The position numbers and the translations under genes are program-made. The notes beneath the pieces were generated by a model. The model saw only the letters and a program-made list of their open reading frames with translations. It was not told the origin of the DNA and did no database searches. Shown here piece after piece: positions 16,126 to 24,356 of a stretch of 64,000 nucleotides of DNA. This DNA is from 54-19 sp038210655. GTDB taxonomy: Bacteria > Chloroflexota > Chloroflexia > Chloroheliales > Chloroheliaceae. Where the stretch lies: contig JBBQWM010000001.1 of the NCBI GenBank assembly GCA_038210655.1, forward strand, positions 124,001-188,000, written 5' to 3'. Numbering within the stretch: the stretch's first letter is position 1; every line of letters starts with the position of its first letter.

Positions 16126-16729
16126 CGTTGGCTTGCTCCTTCTGGTATAAGTTGGAAAATAAACGCCGCGCTCGGCTCAAGCGCTGCCAGGTGGCTGGCA
16201 GGCTCTGGCCGGTAATAGTGGCAATTTCGGCGCAGGAAAAGCCCTGGTCGTAGTGCAAAAGTAGACAGGTCGCCGCTTCCGGGTCGAGACCACTCAAAGC
16301 AGTCAAGACCGATAGCCGTAATTCTAATTGGCCTGAAAAATCAGGGCCAGTTGTGGCTGCCTCGATCAAGTCAGGTTCAGCCTGAGAAGTCTCGTCCCAG
16401 ACGCTAAAGCGGATTTTACGGCGGCGGCGCAACAAATCGAGGGCGCAATTAGTCGCGATCTTGTAGAGCAAGGCCCGCCAACCGCGTCCGTCTTCCCGAC
16501 GCTCCGGGCGTTCCAGCCAGACTTTATAGCCACGTGCAAAGGTCTCCTGGGTCAGGTCGCGGGCGGTCTCCACCTCGCCGACCATTCCATAGAGATAGCG
16601 AATTAGCTCCGACTGATGCCGCTCAAAAAGCAGGGCATAGTCAACCGCCCCTTCCAGGGCCGACCCGGTTTCGTTATAAGCGGGCTTTTCGGCTGACAGA
16701 ACCACACCTCCTGTTTTTACTTGCTTCAT
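16118..16729 (-). CDS. ECF-family RNA polymerase sigma factor
   Basis: A protein of about 203 residues. Region 2 is at about 25-95 (LFERHQSELIRYLYGMVGEVETARDLTQETFARGYKVW) and region 4 near the C-terminus (LSGLDPEAATCLLLHYDQGFSCAEIATITGQSLPATWQRLSRARRLF). ECF sigmas redirect RNA polymerase to a small regulon, often including their own gene. The start is uncertain: ATG at 16729 lacks a clear ribosome site, and an internal AGGAGG lies at about 16715. It overlaps the NHL anti-sigma-like gene, its probable partner. Confidence 0.9.
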   Translation of the reverse strand: MKQVKTGGVVLSAEKPAYNETGSALEGAVDYALLFERHQSELIRYLYGMVGEVETARDLTQETFARGYKVWLERPERREDGRGWRALLYKIATNCALDLLRRRRKIRFSVWDETSQAEPDLIEAATTGPDFSGQLELRLSVLTALSGLDPEAATCLLLHYDQGFSCAEIATITGQSLPATWQRLSRARRLFSNLYQKEQANDA

Positions 16730-16760
16730 CAGTTTGCTACCCAACTTCTACGCTATCGAG

Positions 16761-17372
16761 CTAAACATCCGGCCTTAGTACAATGTTAAATACACCTTCT
16801 GTACGGCTGCCCGGATGATAAGCGTTTGAGAAAATCGAAAAGTAACCCGGTATCGTAATTCGCATGTGAAGATGCTCGGTCGGATTTGATTCAAAGCGAT
16901 AGGCTCCCGATTGGTCGGTAAAGAGAGTCGCCCGGAATTCCTCAGGGTGGGCATCATTTGGGCCGACCGCCCACATTTCCAGCTTTGCGTGGGCAATTGG
17001 CATGCAATCCCGGCTCGATTTGACGACCCCGGTCACAACGTGTCCATGCCCAACTACCGAACGCACCGGCGCACCTGAGTGATAAGTCGGGCTAGTTATA
17101 TCATCATGTGTTGGTGTACAGGATGCTATAACTAGCGGGGTAGTTAGAGGACTTGATAAAATCGAGCCTGGCGTAGCCGGAACAACCGAAGCAGTCTCCA
17201 CCAGCGTAGCCACGGTCGTCTGAATAGCCGGGTTGGACGTGGCCTGAGAAAGTGAAACTGGCAGATTCGGGGATACCGCTGGGGTGGTAATCGGCGTAGT
17301 CTCGCTTGTGCCACAAGCCATCAAGCCAATCACCAAAAGCCCCAGACTTACATTAGTATAAAGTTTTCGCAT
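16761..17372 (-). CDS. Lipoprotein with intradiol-dioxygenase-like fold
   Basis: A 203-residue lipoprotein (lipobox GLMAC) with a Thr/Pro-rich linker and a C-terminal domain resembling the beta-sandwich of protocatechuate/catechol intradiol dioxygenases: SPTYHSGAPVRS, then VTGVVKSSRDCMPIAHAKLEMW, FTDQSGAYRFES and EHLHMRITIPGY. The H-x-H pair and the first Tyr of the iron site are present. The second Tyr cannot be assigned with confidence, so catalysis on aromatic rings is uncertain. Extracellular proteins of this fold without proven substrate are common. It is on the same strand as the sigma factor but has no shared promoter evidence. Confidence 0.75.
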   Translation of the reverse strand: MRKLYTNVSLGLLVIGLMACGTSETTPITTPAVSPNLPVSLSQATSNPAIQTTVATLVETASVVPATPGSILSSPLTTPLVIASCTPTHDDITSPTYHSGAPVRSVVGHGHVVTGVVKSSRDCMPIAHAKLEMWAVGPNDAHPEEFRATLFTDQSGAYRFESNPTEHLHMRITIPGYFSIFSNAYHPGSRTEGVFNIVLRPDV

Positions 17373-17476
17373 CTTTGCTACCCTGATTTTATTTCAAGTT
17401 TTCAATTGCAGTTGCTCTCAATAGATAGAACGAAGCGGCGGTGTGATCCTGACAGGCCGAATTAAATTTAATCTTC

Positions 17477-17596
17477 ATAACTACTTAGCCTGTCACCCTG
17501 AGCCACAGTGAAGGGTCTAGATTCTTCGGCGGGAAGGCATCTTTGGTAAAAATCGAGCTAATCTCCCGCCTCAGAATGACATGAGTGTGTAGTTAC
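17477..17596. repeat. Palindromic intergenic repeat, TGTCA..CTGAG family, copy 2
   Basis: ATAACTACTTAGCCTGTCA at the left faces TGACATGAGTGTGTAGTTAC at the right. The core GAAGGGTCTAGATTCTTCGG and the CTCAGAATGACA word match the copy at 3984-4126. It fills most of the 313-base gap between the dioxygenase-like gene and modC; the remainder has no recognisable feature. Confidence 0.7.
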
Positions 17597-17686
17597 TAAT
17601 TTCCTTTGTGAGGATAAATCGGAAAATCTATGGGGAAAATCTATGGGCGGAGCCAGATCGAACAAGGGATGAGGGTTTTGCTGGGA

Positions 17687-18871
17687 TTAAACTAGACCTG
17701 AAGTAGAGGTGATTTGTAGGTCTTGACCATCGATGTCCGAACCCCGGTGGCTGCCAATGATGTGAAGTTGTTCTTTGGGTAGGGCTACCAACCATTTTTT
17801 TTGCTCAGCGATCCCGATCCGTCCATAGACTTCTGCCGAAACACCGACCATCAAATCGTAGCTAGTAGCGTGGGTGGTTTTGTGGAAAGGCTTATCCAAT
17901 CTGAGGTAAAGCGTGTAGCTGGTTCCGTGAGCGACCTCGCGGATGATCTTGCCCTCCATATAGTTGCCGTCGTCGCCCCGGTCGCGGGAGCGGCCCAGGA
18001 TTGTAAAAAGCACTCGTTCGGGCCGGATGCAAAAATCGAGTAGAGCGCCCGGCTCAACCGGGAAAGCCGGATAGGGAGCCAGCACTTCGGCCCGGTGACT
18101 GCGTAACCGCACGTAGCTCTCCTGCGGGCCGATTTCGATCACTCGTCCGGCGAAAATATTTTTAGTCCCGGTAAAGCGGGCGACTGCTTCGGTCGCCGGA
18201 CGAAAAAGCACCTCGTCCCGCCTATCACTCTGCACCACCCGGCCCTGGTCAATTACGACCATCTGCTCGCTCAGGGTGTAGGCTTCGTTCAAGTCGTGCG
18301 TGACCAGCACGATAGGCAGCCTGAACCGCTCCTTGATATTAAGCAATTCTTCTTGCAACCGCCCCCGAATAATGCTATCCAGCGCCGTAAAAGGCTCATC
18401 CAGTAGCAAAATTTGAGGGTCGGTAATCAGGGCGCGGGCCAAAGCGACCCTCTGCTGCTGCCCACCCGATAGCCGGGCCGGACGACGCTCCTGCAAATCT
18501 TCGAGCCGCAGCACTCGCAATAATTCGGCTAATCGGCTTTCCTGTTCGGGTCGGGGCCGCTTGCGCACCCCAAACAGAATGTTATCCCGCACGTTTAGAT
18601 GGGGAAACAGGGTGTAACTTTGCGGCACATACCCGACCCGCCGCAACCGGGCGGGTACAAAAATACGCCGACTTGTATCAAGCAAGACCTGCTCATTGAC
18701 CACAATCCGGCCTGCATCCGGCTCGAACAGCCCAGCGATAACCTGCAAGGTCAAGCTTTTGCCCGTCCCGGACGGCCCGAACAAAGCGACCGCGCCGCCT
18801 TCGGTTGGCGCTCGGAAGTCGATGTCGAGCGTAAATTCTTTTAGTTGTTTACGAAAGGTTACTTCTAACAT
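17687..18871 (-). CDS. modC: Molybdate-type ABC transporter ATP-binding protein
   Basis: A 394-residue ABC ATPase with Walker A GPSGTGKS, Q-loop VPQSYTLFPH, signature LSGGQQQR, Walker B ILLLDEPF and the H-loop VTHD. The early blocks (FRAPTEGGAVALFGPSGTGKS) and the C-terminal TOBE-like region from about 240 are typical of ModC. It energises uptake of molybdate or tungstate. It follows modB on the same strand after 86 bases containing short TTAGATATTAG repeats. It is somewhat longer than E. coli ModC (352). Confidence 0.88.
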   Translation of the reverse strand: MLEVTFRKQLKEFTLDIDFRAPTEGGAVALFGPSGTGKSLTLQVIAGLFEPDAGRIVVNEQVLLDTSRRIFVPARLRRVGYVPQSYTLFPHLNVRDNILFGVRKRPRPEQESRLAELLRVLRLEDLQERRPARLSGGQQQRVALARALITDPQILLLDEPFTALDSIIRGRLQEELLNIKERFRLPIVLVTHDLNEAYTLSEQMVVIDQGRVVQSDRRDEVLFRPATEAVARFTGTKNIFAGRVIEIGPQESYVRLRSHRAEVLAPYPAFPVEPGALLDFCIRPERVLFTILGRSRDRGDDGNYMEGKIIREVAHGTSYTLYLRLDKPFHKTTHATSYDLMVGVSAEVYGRIGIAEQKKWLVALPKEQLHIIGSHRGSDIDGQDLQITSTSGLV

Positions 18872-18957
18872 TTTAGATATTAGAGATTAGTTATTAGATA
18901 TTAGCCAGATATATCTGAGATTTTGAGAACATAGCCTAATTTGGGTCTGATGACCTT

Positions 18958-19818
18958 TTAGTTAAGCCGGGAACGCGCCAGCCATTTGACCAAAAACAGC
19001 ACGATAAACGAAGCGACCACCAGAATAACCGAAAGCGTCACGGCCTGATCGAGACCGCCGTTGCCTTCTAAGGCCCCGTAAATCGCCAAAGGCATCGTGC
19101 GGGTCTTACCCTCGAAGCTTCCGGCAAACATTATGGTCGCGCCAAATTCGCCCAACGCCCTGGCCCAGGTCATTACCATGCCGCTCAAAAGCGATGGCAA
19201 GGCTAATGGAACCGTTATCCGCCAAAAAGTCTCCAGGCTGCCGGTACCGAGGGTAGTAGCTACTCTTTCAAAGCCGGGGTCGGTCGCTTCAAATCCGGCT
19301 TTAGCCGACTTGATGTAAAAGGGTGCCGCTACAAAAAGCTGGGCCAATATTACTGCCACTGTCGAAAAACCAATGGTCAGGCCGAATTGCTCTTCCAGCC
19401 AACTTCCGATCCAGCCGCGCCTACCAAGCGTAATCAGCAAAGCTACCCCCGCGACCGCCGGGGGCAAAACCATCGGCAAGTCTATCAAAGTATCCAGCAA
19501 GCTTTTGCCCCGGAAGTCGTAGCGGGCCAGCAAGTAGGCCAACGGCGTACCAAAGACGACCGCCAGCACCAGCGTCACCAGCGTGGTTACAAGGCTAAGT
19601 TGAAGGGCGCTGACGACTGCCGGAGCGCTCAAAAACTCGAAAAGCGACCCGCCCGCCACGCTCCGCACTAAAAGCGCCACCAGTGGCACCACCAGAAAGA
19701 GCAGCAAAGGCGCTCCTCCGAGCAGTAACCAGACCACGCTCCGATTAAAAGGCCGATAGGTTCTAGCCCGTTTCGCTCGGCGCGTCGGGCTTTCTAATTC
19801 GATCTCGGTAAACGCCAC
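18958..19818 (-). CDS. modB: Molybdate-type ABC transporter permease
   Basis: A 286-residue permease with about six membrane helices. The ATPase-coupling EAA loop is seen as ATDPGFERVATTLGTGSLET followed by RITVPLALPSLLSG, and WARALGEFGATIMFAG is a ModB signature. The GTG start has AAGGAG seven bases upstream. A basic N-terminal tail of about 28 residues is longer than usual. No modA binding protein adjoins either gene. Confidence 0.9.
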   Translation of the reverse strand: MAFTEIELESPTRRAKRARTYRPFNRSVVWLLLGGAPLLLFLVVPLVALLVRSVAGGSLFEFLSAPAVVSALQLSLVTTLVTLVLAVVFGTPLAYLLARYDFRGKSLLDTLIDLPMVLPPAVAGVALLITLGRRGWIGSWLEEQFGLTIGFSTVAVILAQLFVAAPFYIKSAKAGFEATDPGFERVATTLGTGSLETFWRITVPLALPSLLSGMVMTWARALGEFGATIMFAGSFEGKTRTMPLAIYGALEGNGGLDQAVTLSVILVVASFIVLFLVKWLARSRLN

Positions 19819-19863
19819 AAAGCTACTCCTTCCCGTTTATCCCAATCTAGCTTTGCTTTCAAT

Positions 19864-20784
19864 TTACCACGATCTTATTAATTCGATCAACTCCCCGCCA
19901 GGCGCAGTCAATATTACCGAACGGGACGCGCTCGTTTCGTAAAAGCGCAAGGGTGTTCCGGCAGCCTGCAACCGCTCGACCAACTGCTCGAAATTCGGGC
20001 CAGTTGCGCTCATAGTCAGCAAGGCCGCCTGGGAAGGCAAATAACCCGGTGCGACCGGACGCGGCTGAGCAGGTACAGAGTAGCCGTCAATTTCGATCAG
20101 GGTAGTGGCAGCCGTCTGGACGGTCGCCAACATATGAGCGGTAGCGGGCGGCAAATCCAACGCCCGGTTGACCAGTCGAAGCGGCAGGCTTACCTCGATG
20201 CTCTTGGGCATCCCTAACACCTCGGTATAAAACGACATGGTTGCGGCATAGTCGGGGGTGTTTAGCACCATAATAAAGAGCCGTCCAACTTCGGCTCCCT
20301 CGCCCGGAACTGGCAAGCTATATTGGGGGTTCTGGCGCAAAATCTGGGTCAGATAGAGCAGTTCGCCATTTGGCCCGGTGGCCTGAAAAGCACGCTGGCC
20401 CGGTGGCCCCTCCTGAAAGACTAGATCGGCTGGCCCGGCATAGTGCTTGAAAGGCGAACCTTCGGTCTGCAAGGCCGCACACAGCCCATCACAATCCCGC
20501 ACCGTAATTTCCAGGGCCGACCAACCGTAAGTCGTCAGGGGCGGAACTGGCTCGGTTGCTGGGTCTTCGATAAAACGCACTGCGCCGGGGCTACCGTCGG
20601 GCGACCCTACTACCACAAATCGCGCTCCACTCAAGGCTGCCGCGCCCAGTGCCTCAGCATAACCCGCTTCCAGCCGCCCACTTTCCCGCCCCTCGTAGCC
20701 AAAATAACGCCGATACCCCTCTACCGCCTCTTCCAGCGACCGCACCACTACCGTCGCCAGTGTTATATCTTCTATCAAAGACAC
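19864..20784 (-). CDS. Tandem VOC (glyoxalase-fold) protein
   Basis: A 306-residue protein of two vicinal-oxygen-chelate modules, about 1-145 (IEDITLATVVVRSLEEAVEGYRRYFG) and 165-305 (RLFIMVLNTPDYAATMSFYTEVLGM). Family members are metal-dependent lyases, dioxygenases or resistance proteins. Here the usual His/Glu metal ligands are not obvious, so the activity is unassigned. The start is the GTG at 20784, six bases after GGAGGAG; a longer frame to a TTG at 20814 lacks such a site. Confidence 0.82.
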   Translation of the reverse strand: MSLIEDITLATVVVRSLEEAVEGYRRYFGYEGRESGRLEAGYAEALGAAALSGARFVVVGSPDGSPGAVRFIEDPATEPVPPLTTYGWSALEITVRDCDGLCAALQTEGSPFKHYAGPADLVFQEGPPGQRAFQATGPNGELLYLTQILRQNPQYSLPVPGEGAEVGRLFIMVLNTPDYAATMSFYTEVLGMPKSIEVSLPLRLVNRALDLPPATAHMLATVQTAATTLIEIDGYSVPAQPRPVAPGYLPSQAALLTMSATGPNFEQLVERLQAAGTPLRFYETSASRSVILTAPGGELIELIRSW

Positions 20785-20845
20785 CAAAAGCTCCTCCAGA
20801 AATTGTCGAAACAAGCAGATTTACGATTAAGAACCGATCCGAAAA

Positions 20846-20902
20846 GTAGGGTGCGACCCTATGTGGTCGCCCTTTTGGGTAGCCACACAGGGCTACCCCT
20901 AC
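20846..20902. repeat. GGGCGACC-type palindromic repeat, copy 2
   Basis: GTAGGGTGCGACCC..TGTGGTCGCCCTTTTGGGTAGCC..CCTAC. The flanks GATCCGAAAA and TTTTTCGGAT are also complementary, extending the stem to about 80 bases. It matches 6833-6887 closely. Confidence 0.7.
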
Positions 20903-20957
20903 AATTTACGGATTTTTCGGATAGGCTCCTAATATAAGTGGCTGTGATCCAGATTGA

Positions 20958-21188
20958 TTAACGCGGCGCGAAACCTTCTTTAACTATCTTGCCATTTTCT
21001 TTGCTAATGTAGAACACGGTGTTACAGCCTATCATACCTACATTGGTAGATATATACCAATTGCTCCAACTTAATTCTACCTCTACAGGCTCAAGCCACG
21101 GCCAGCCATGTTTTTTACACTGACTATGTGCAATAGAAAGGGCTTGTTCTGTTGAAATAGGTGAAGCCTTTTTAGTAAAAAATCCCAT
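20958..21188 (-). CDS. Small hypothetical protein, PepSY-like shape
   Basis: A 76-residue protein with a helix (STEQALSIAHSQCKKHGW) followed by strands ending in NTVFYISKENGKIVKEGF. The helix plus strand-strand-DxxTGK-like ending recalls PepSY-type small domains, but similarity is only in outline. No signal peptide is present. Function unknown. Codon use looks natural and the gene fills the gap between two coding regions. Confidence 0.5.
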   Translation of the reverse strand: MGFFTKKASPISTEQALSIAHSQCKKHGWPWLEPVEVELSWSNWYISTNVGMIGCNTVFYISKENGKIVKEGFAPR

Positions 21189-21245
21189 ACTACTTTCTAG
21201 CCTTAGTTCTCAGTGTTAAGATAGGTAAACTCTATTGCTGTTAAT

Positions 21246-21923
21246 TTAGCTTCTTTCAAGCTCGACAAGCTCATAAGTGGTTGCCAGATGATCCCAGCGA
21301 ATTTTGACAAAGATTAGATCGTCGCCAAAGCACCATAATTCTTCTGGGCCTAACCCATCGACCAGAAAGCGAAAATGATGAGCCTCGAACGTTCCAGCCG
21401 GGACGCTCACTTCTTCCAGGCCGACATACTCGACCTGCATGTCCATCGGGCTGAGCATCGGGCCGGACGCACCGTTGGGCAGGAGCGAACTCATCATACC
21501 ACCGCCTAAAAGTTGGACTGGTTCGGCCTGACTACGGTCGAAGCCGCCCGCACACCAGCAATCGCCCGCCACCGGGTGCGCCCCAAAAAAGGGTGGTCGC
21601 CCATTGAGCTTGATTTTTTGGGAGACCCGCCCACCCTCGGTCATAAGCGTTTCACACTCCGCCAAATCTTCGCTAAAATGAAACCAGCCACTCCCCATAA
21701 ACCGCTCTTTGACCGTCAGCCGAATAAAAGCATCCAGTGGTTGAAACTCTTTATTGACGGTGTAGACGACATCGCGCAATACCTGCGAGTCGTCGATCTC
21801 GCACATCGAGCGCATAGTACGGTCGCCATTGGGGTGGCGCGTAATGGTAAACCATTCTCGACCGCGCTCCCCGGCTTTATCACCCACATACAGGATTTTA
21901 CCCCGATAGGTAGCATGCTCCAC
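21246..21923 (-). CDS. DUF3108-like hypothetical protein
   Basis: A 225-residue, mostly beta protein without signal peptide or membrane helix. The order of strands (ATYRGKILYVGDKAGERGREWFTITRHPNGDRTMRSMCEI near the start, and VEYVGLEEVSVPAGTFEAHHFRFLVDG..ELWCFGDDLIFVKIRW near the end) resembles DUF3108/outer-envelope beta-barrel-like proteins of about this size. Function unknown. The GTG start has AGGAG nine bases upstream. Confidence 0.7.
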   Translation of the reverse strand: MEHATYRGKILYVGDKAGERGREWFTITRHPNGDRTMRSMCEIDDSQVLRDVVYTVNKEFQPLDAFIRLTVKERFMGSGWFHFSEDLAECETLMTEGGRVSQKIKLNGRPPFFGAHPVAGDCWCAGGFDRSQAEPVQLLGGGMMSSLLPNGASGPMLSPMDMQVEYVGLEEVSVPAGTFEAHHFRFLVDGLGPEELWCFGDDLIFVKIRWDHLATTYELVELERS

Positions 21924-22095
21924 TTTTCCACTCTCCTGCTACTAAACAACTGTTAGCTTGAAATCAGCTTTGGCCTTCTCTGTCCTAATATCTCCATCAC
22001 CCTTTGGCTTTTCTGGTTGGCCTATGATATATTGCAAGTGACGACCCGACAAATTTATTCGCATAGAAGTATCCCTGTTAATATAAGGAGCAGCT

Positions 22096-23520
22096 TTGCA
22101 AAGCGTCGAAGAACAAGCTTATTACCTGTGGGTGTGCAGCAAATGCAACACAACTAATCAGGAAGCCCTGTTGTTTTGCCCGAATTGCGCCGCCAACGAA
22201 GGCTTGCCTAATCCCGAAGCAGCCCAGGCCGATAAGACCGGCAAACTGACCGAAGTACTCGGCAACGCTATCGACTGGTCGCTCCGCAACGCTCAAATCA
22301 AACCGGCAGATGTGCTGACCCAGGCTGCCCGACGAGGCCACAAGATCGCCAACCTGTCCGAATTGCGGCTGTTGCCGACGCAAGAACTCGAAAAGCTGGC
22401 CGATAATTATGTCAACAGCAACCGGGCCGGGGCGACCGGGGCCGGACTGACCACCGGATTACCGGGCGGTCTGGCGGCTTTCGCTACCATTCCCGCCGAT
22501 ATAACCGCGCTGGTTTATTTCGCCTTGCGTTGCGTCAACGGTATCAGCCAAGCCTACAGTTTTGAGGTCGAAAGCGAAGTAGGCCAGATTGTCGAGCTAT
22601 TGGCTTTCGCCTACGCCTGCCGGATAGAAACCTTTGTGATCGGGACGCGCCGCCTCGAAAGCTTTGAATTAGCCCGCTTTCTTAGCGACAACCCGGAATA
22701 TGCAAGAGTGGTCAAAGGCTCTATCCTAAAACAATTAGCGGTCTATCTGACGGTCGATTTCGCCAAAACCAGTTGGGCCTCTTTCTTGCCAGTCGTTGGG
22801 AGCGTGGTAAATGGGATGGATCACTTCTGGTTTTTGGGCGAAGTCAGCAAGCGCAGCAAGCATTTCTACCGCGCCCTCCTTTCGCACATCGCTCCGGCAG
22901 TTCCGGTTGTTCCCCAGGTCAATTTGATTACTATCGAGGTGCGCGAGGAACAACTGGCTTTTTCCGACTGGGCGCTGGATGTTTATATTGTCAATCCACC
23001 GGCAGAGCAAGTTGTGCCGCCCGTCCTGGTGCTATGGGAAGGGGCGGCAGGGCGTGAAATAGCCGACCGACTGGCCGAAAATGGCCTAGCAGCCTGGTTG
23101 CCCCTGGCAATCCCAACCGCCGCCCAACTGACCGAGCTATTGGCCTACCTGGAAGCTAATAATTTGCTCGCTAAAAAACCGGGCCTGCTGGCCTTTGGTT
23201 CAGGAGCGGCAGTTGCGCTCGATTTTTTACAAGAAAATAAAGTTGGGGTGGAAGCAGTTGTAATCTATAACCCGCTCGGAGAAAGCCGCGAACTAATCGT
23301 CGGCAGGCCGGTTTTAGTCCAATGGGGCGAAGAGGCGGTTGAGGTAGCTAAAAATTGGGCCGAAAAATTGCGCTCGGATGGCCTGAGTGGAATAGTCTCA
23401 GTCAGCAGCTATCCGGGGGTTGGCTACACTTTTACCGATCCAACCTCGCCCGATTACAATCGACAGGCAACCGAATGGGCCTGGGCCGACACGTTGGAAT
23501 GGTTCCAACGCTTGCGTTAG
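22096..23520 (+). CDS. Zinc ribbon - EcsC - degenerate dienelactone-hydrolase fusion
   Basis: A 474-residue protein in three parts. Residues 12-35 form a zinc ribbon (VCSKCNTTNQEALLFCPNCA). Residues about 50-270 match EcsC proteins (NSNRAGATGAGLTTGLPGGLAA, PADITALVYFALRCVNGISQAY), which are membrane-associated with Gly-rich helices. Residues about 275-474 follow the dienelactone hydrolase fold to its usual ending (YPGVGYTFTDPTSPDYNRQATEWAWADTLEWF). The hydrolase part seems dead: the nucleophile elbow reads AFGSGA where GxCxGG is expected, and the catalytic His is Tyr in GVGYTF. The TTG start has AAGGAG five bases upstream. Confidence 0.78.
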   Translation: MQSVEEQAYYLWVCSKCNTTNQEALLFCPNCAANEGLPNPEAAQADKTGKLTEVLGNAIDWSLRNAQIKPADVLTQAARRGHKIANLSELRLLPTQELEKLADNYVNSNRAGATGAGLTTGLPGGLAAFATIPADITALVYFALRCVNGISQAYSFEVESEVGQIVELLAFAYACRIETFVIGTRRLESFELARFLSDNPEYARVVKGSILKQLAVYLTVDFAKTSWASFLPVVGSVVNGMDHFWFLGEVSKRSKHFYRALLSHIAPAVPVVPQVNLITIEVREEQLAFSDWALDVYIVNPPAEQVVPPVLVLWEGAAGREIADRLAENGLAAWLPLAIPTAAQLTELLAYLEANNLLAKKPGLLAFGSGAAVALDFLQENKVGVEAVVIYNPLGESRELIVGRPVLVQWGEEAVEVAKNWAEKLRSDGLSGIVSVSSYPGVGYTFTDPTSPDYNRQATEWAWADTLEWFQRLR

Positions 23521-23574
23521 CCAGACAAGCTAGATTTAGTTATAGATTTTTACGGTCAAAAGCGGCAAGCCGAC

Positions 23575-23784
23575 CTAACAGAGCAAGTGCTCATATTGCT
23601 GGTCAACCCTGGCCCGTAAGTCCCTAACCATCAGGGCTAATCGCTCAATTTCACTCTTCAAGAGGGCCACATCCTCCGGCAAAGCCGCCCCTTCTTCAAT
23701 CAACTGAATTGTCAGGGTCAATACTGTGACCGGTTGGGCCAACTCATTGCAAAGTTTATCGATAAATTCGTCCGTCAGTTTCAT
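23575..23784 (-). CDS. Orphan HisKA-like dimerisation helix pair lacking the His
   Basis: A 69-residue helical protein. CNELAQPVTVLTLTIQLIEEG aligns with the H-box of histidine kinases (HELRQPLTVL...) but the phospho-accepting His is Asn. The second helix LKSEIERLALMVRDLRARV matches the partner helix of a DHp domain. No ATPase domain follows. It could dimerise with, or block, a histidine kinase. This is an inference from short helical similarity. Confidence 0.55.
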   Translation of the reverse strand: MKLTDEFIDKLCNELAQPVTVLTLTIQLIEEGAALPEDVALLKSEIERLALMVRDLRARVDQQYEHLLC

Positions 23785-24162
23785 ACCCTAAATTTACCCC
23801 GTTTATGTTACCCAAAACCCATTATTTGCCACTGGTGAGGATATAAACGCAGCTCCAAAGTTATTTAGCTAGTTAGAAAGCTTATATAATCCCAGGAGTC
23901 CCACCATGTCTAAATACTTCGTATAAAACTAATATATCATAAAAATTTTGGTAAGTAAATAAAAAATTATTCATAATAGGCGCTTTTTTAATTTTATAAA
24001 TTATCAATATTAATTTTGTCAGAGTTCATCAAAAGTTAGACATTATTGAACATTATTAGATATATTTTTGAGAAACAGGCTGTGACTATAATTAGAGCTT
24101 ATGCCAATCGGTTACTTGTGAGCGGGAGCCGTCAGGGGAAAGTCGGTCTTAGTCCGTCGGCA
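23785..24162. other. A/T-rich intergenic region
   Basis: No gene is supported. Bases 23920-24070 are strongly A/T rich compared with the rest of the window. Bases 24120-24162 are G/C rich with imperfect dyads (GCCGTC..GTCGGC). The contrast and the adjoining half MITE suggest a place where insertions have landed. Confidence 0.4.
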
Positions 24163-24247
24163 GGGAAGCGTCAGTTTTTGCATGATTTCAAACGTTAAGA
24201 AGGAGCGACCGTGAAAACCCCGAACCAAACCACTCGAAAGTATATAA
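24163..24247. mobile_element. Half copy of the GGGTGAGCGTCA MITE
   Basis: Read on the plus strand it gives GGGAAGCGTCAGTTTTTGCA, then TTTCAAAC, GCGACCGTGAAAA and CCAAACCACT. These words occur in the same order and spacing in the reverse complement of the element at 2233-2416. The other half is missing, so this is an old, truncated copy. Confidence 0.65.
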
Positions 24248-24356
24248 AAGCATAGCTTAGAAAATACCCCGGCAGCAGCGCGAACGCCGAGGGGTTAGCG
24301 ATATGATATAATCAGCAAATTGGCGTTATAAAATAACTTTTAAGGAGAAAGACTGG

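Noticed and set aside
24113..24300. A novel structured RNA before the GT39-type gene
   Set aside because: Most of the conserved sequence is explained by a half copy of the GGGTGAGCGTCA MITE; the remaining dyads are imperfect.
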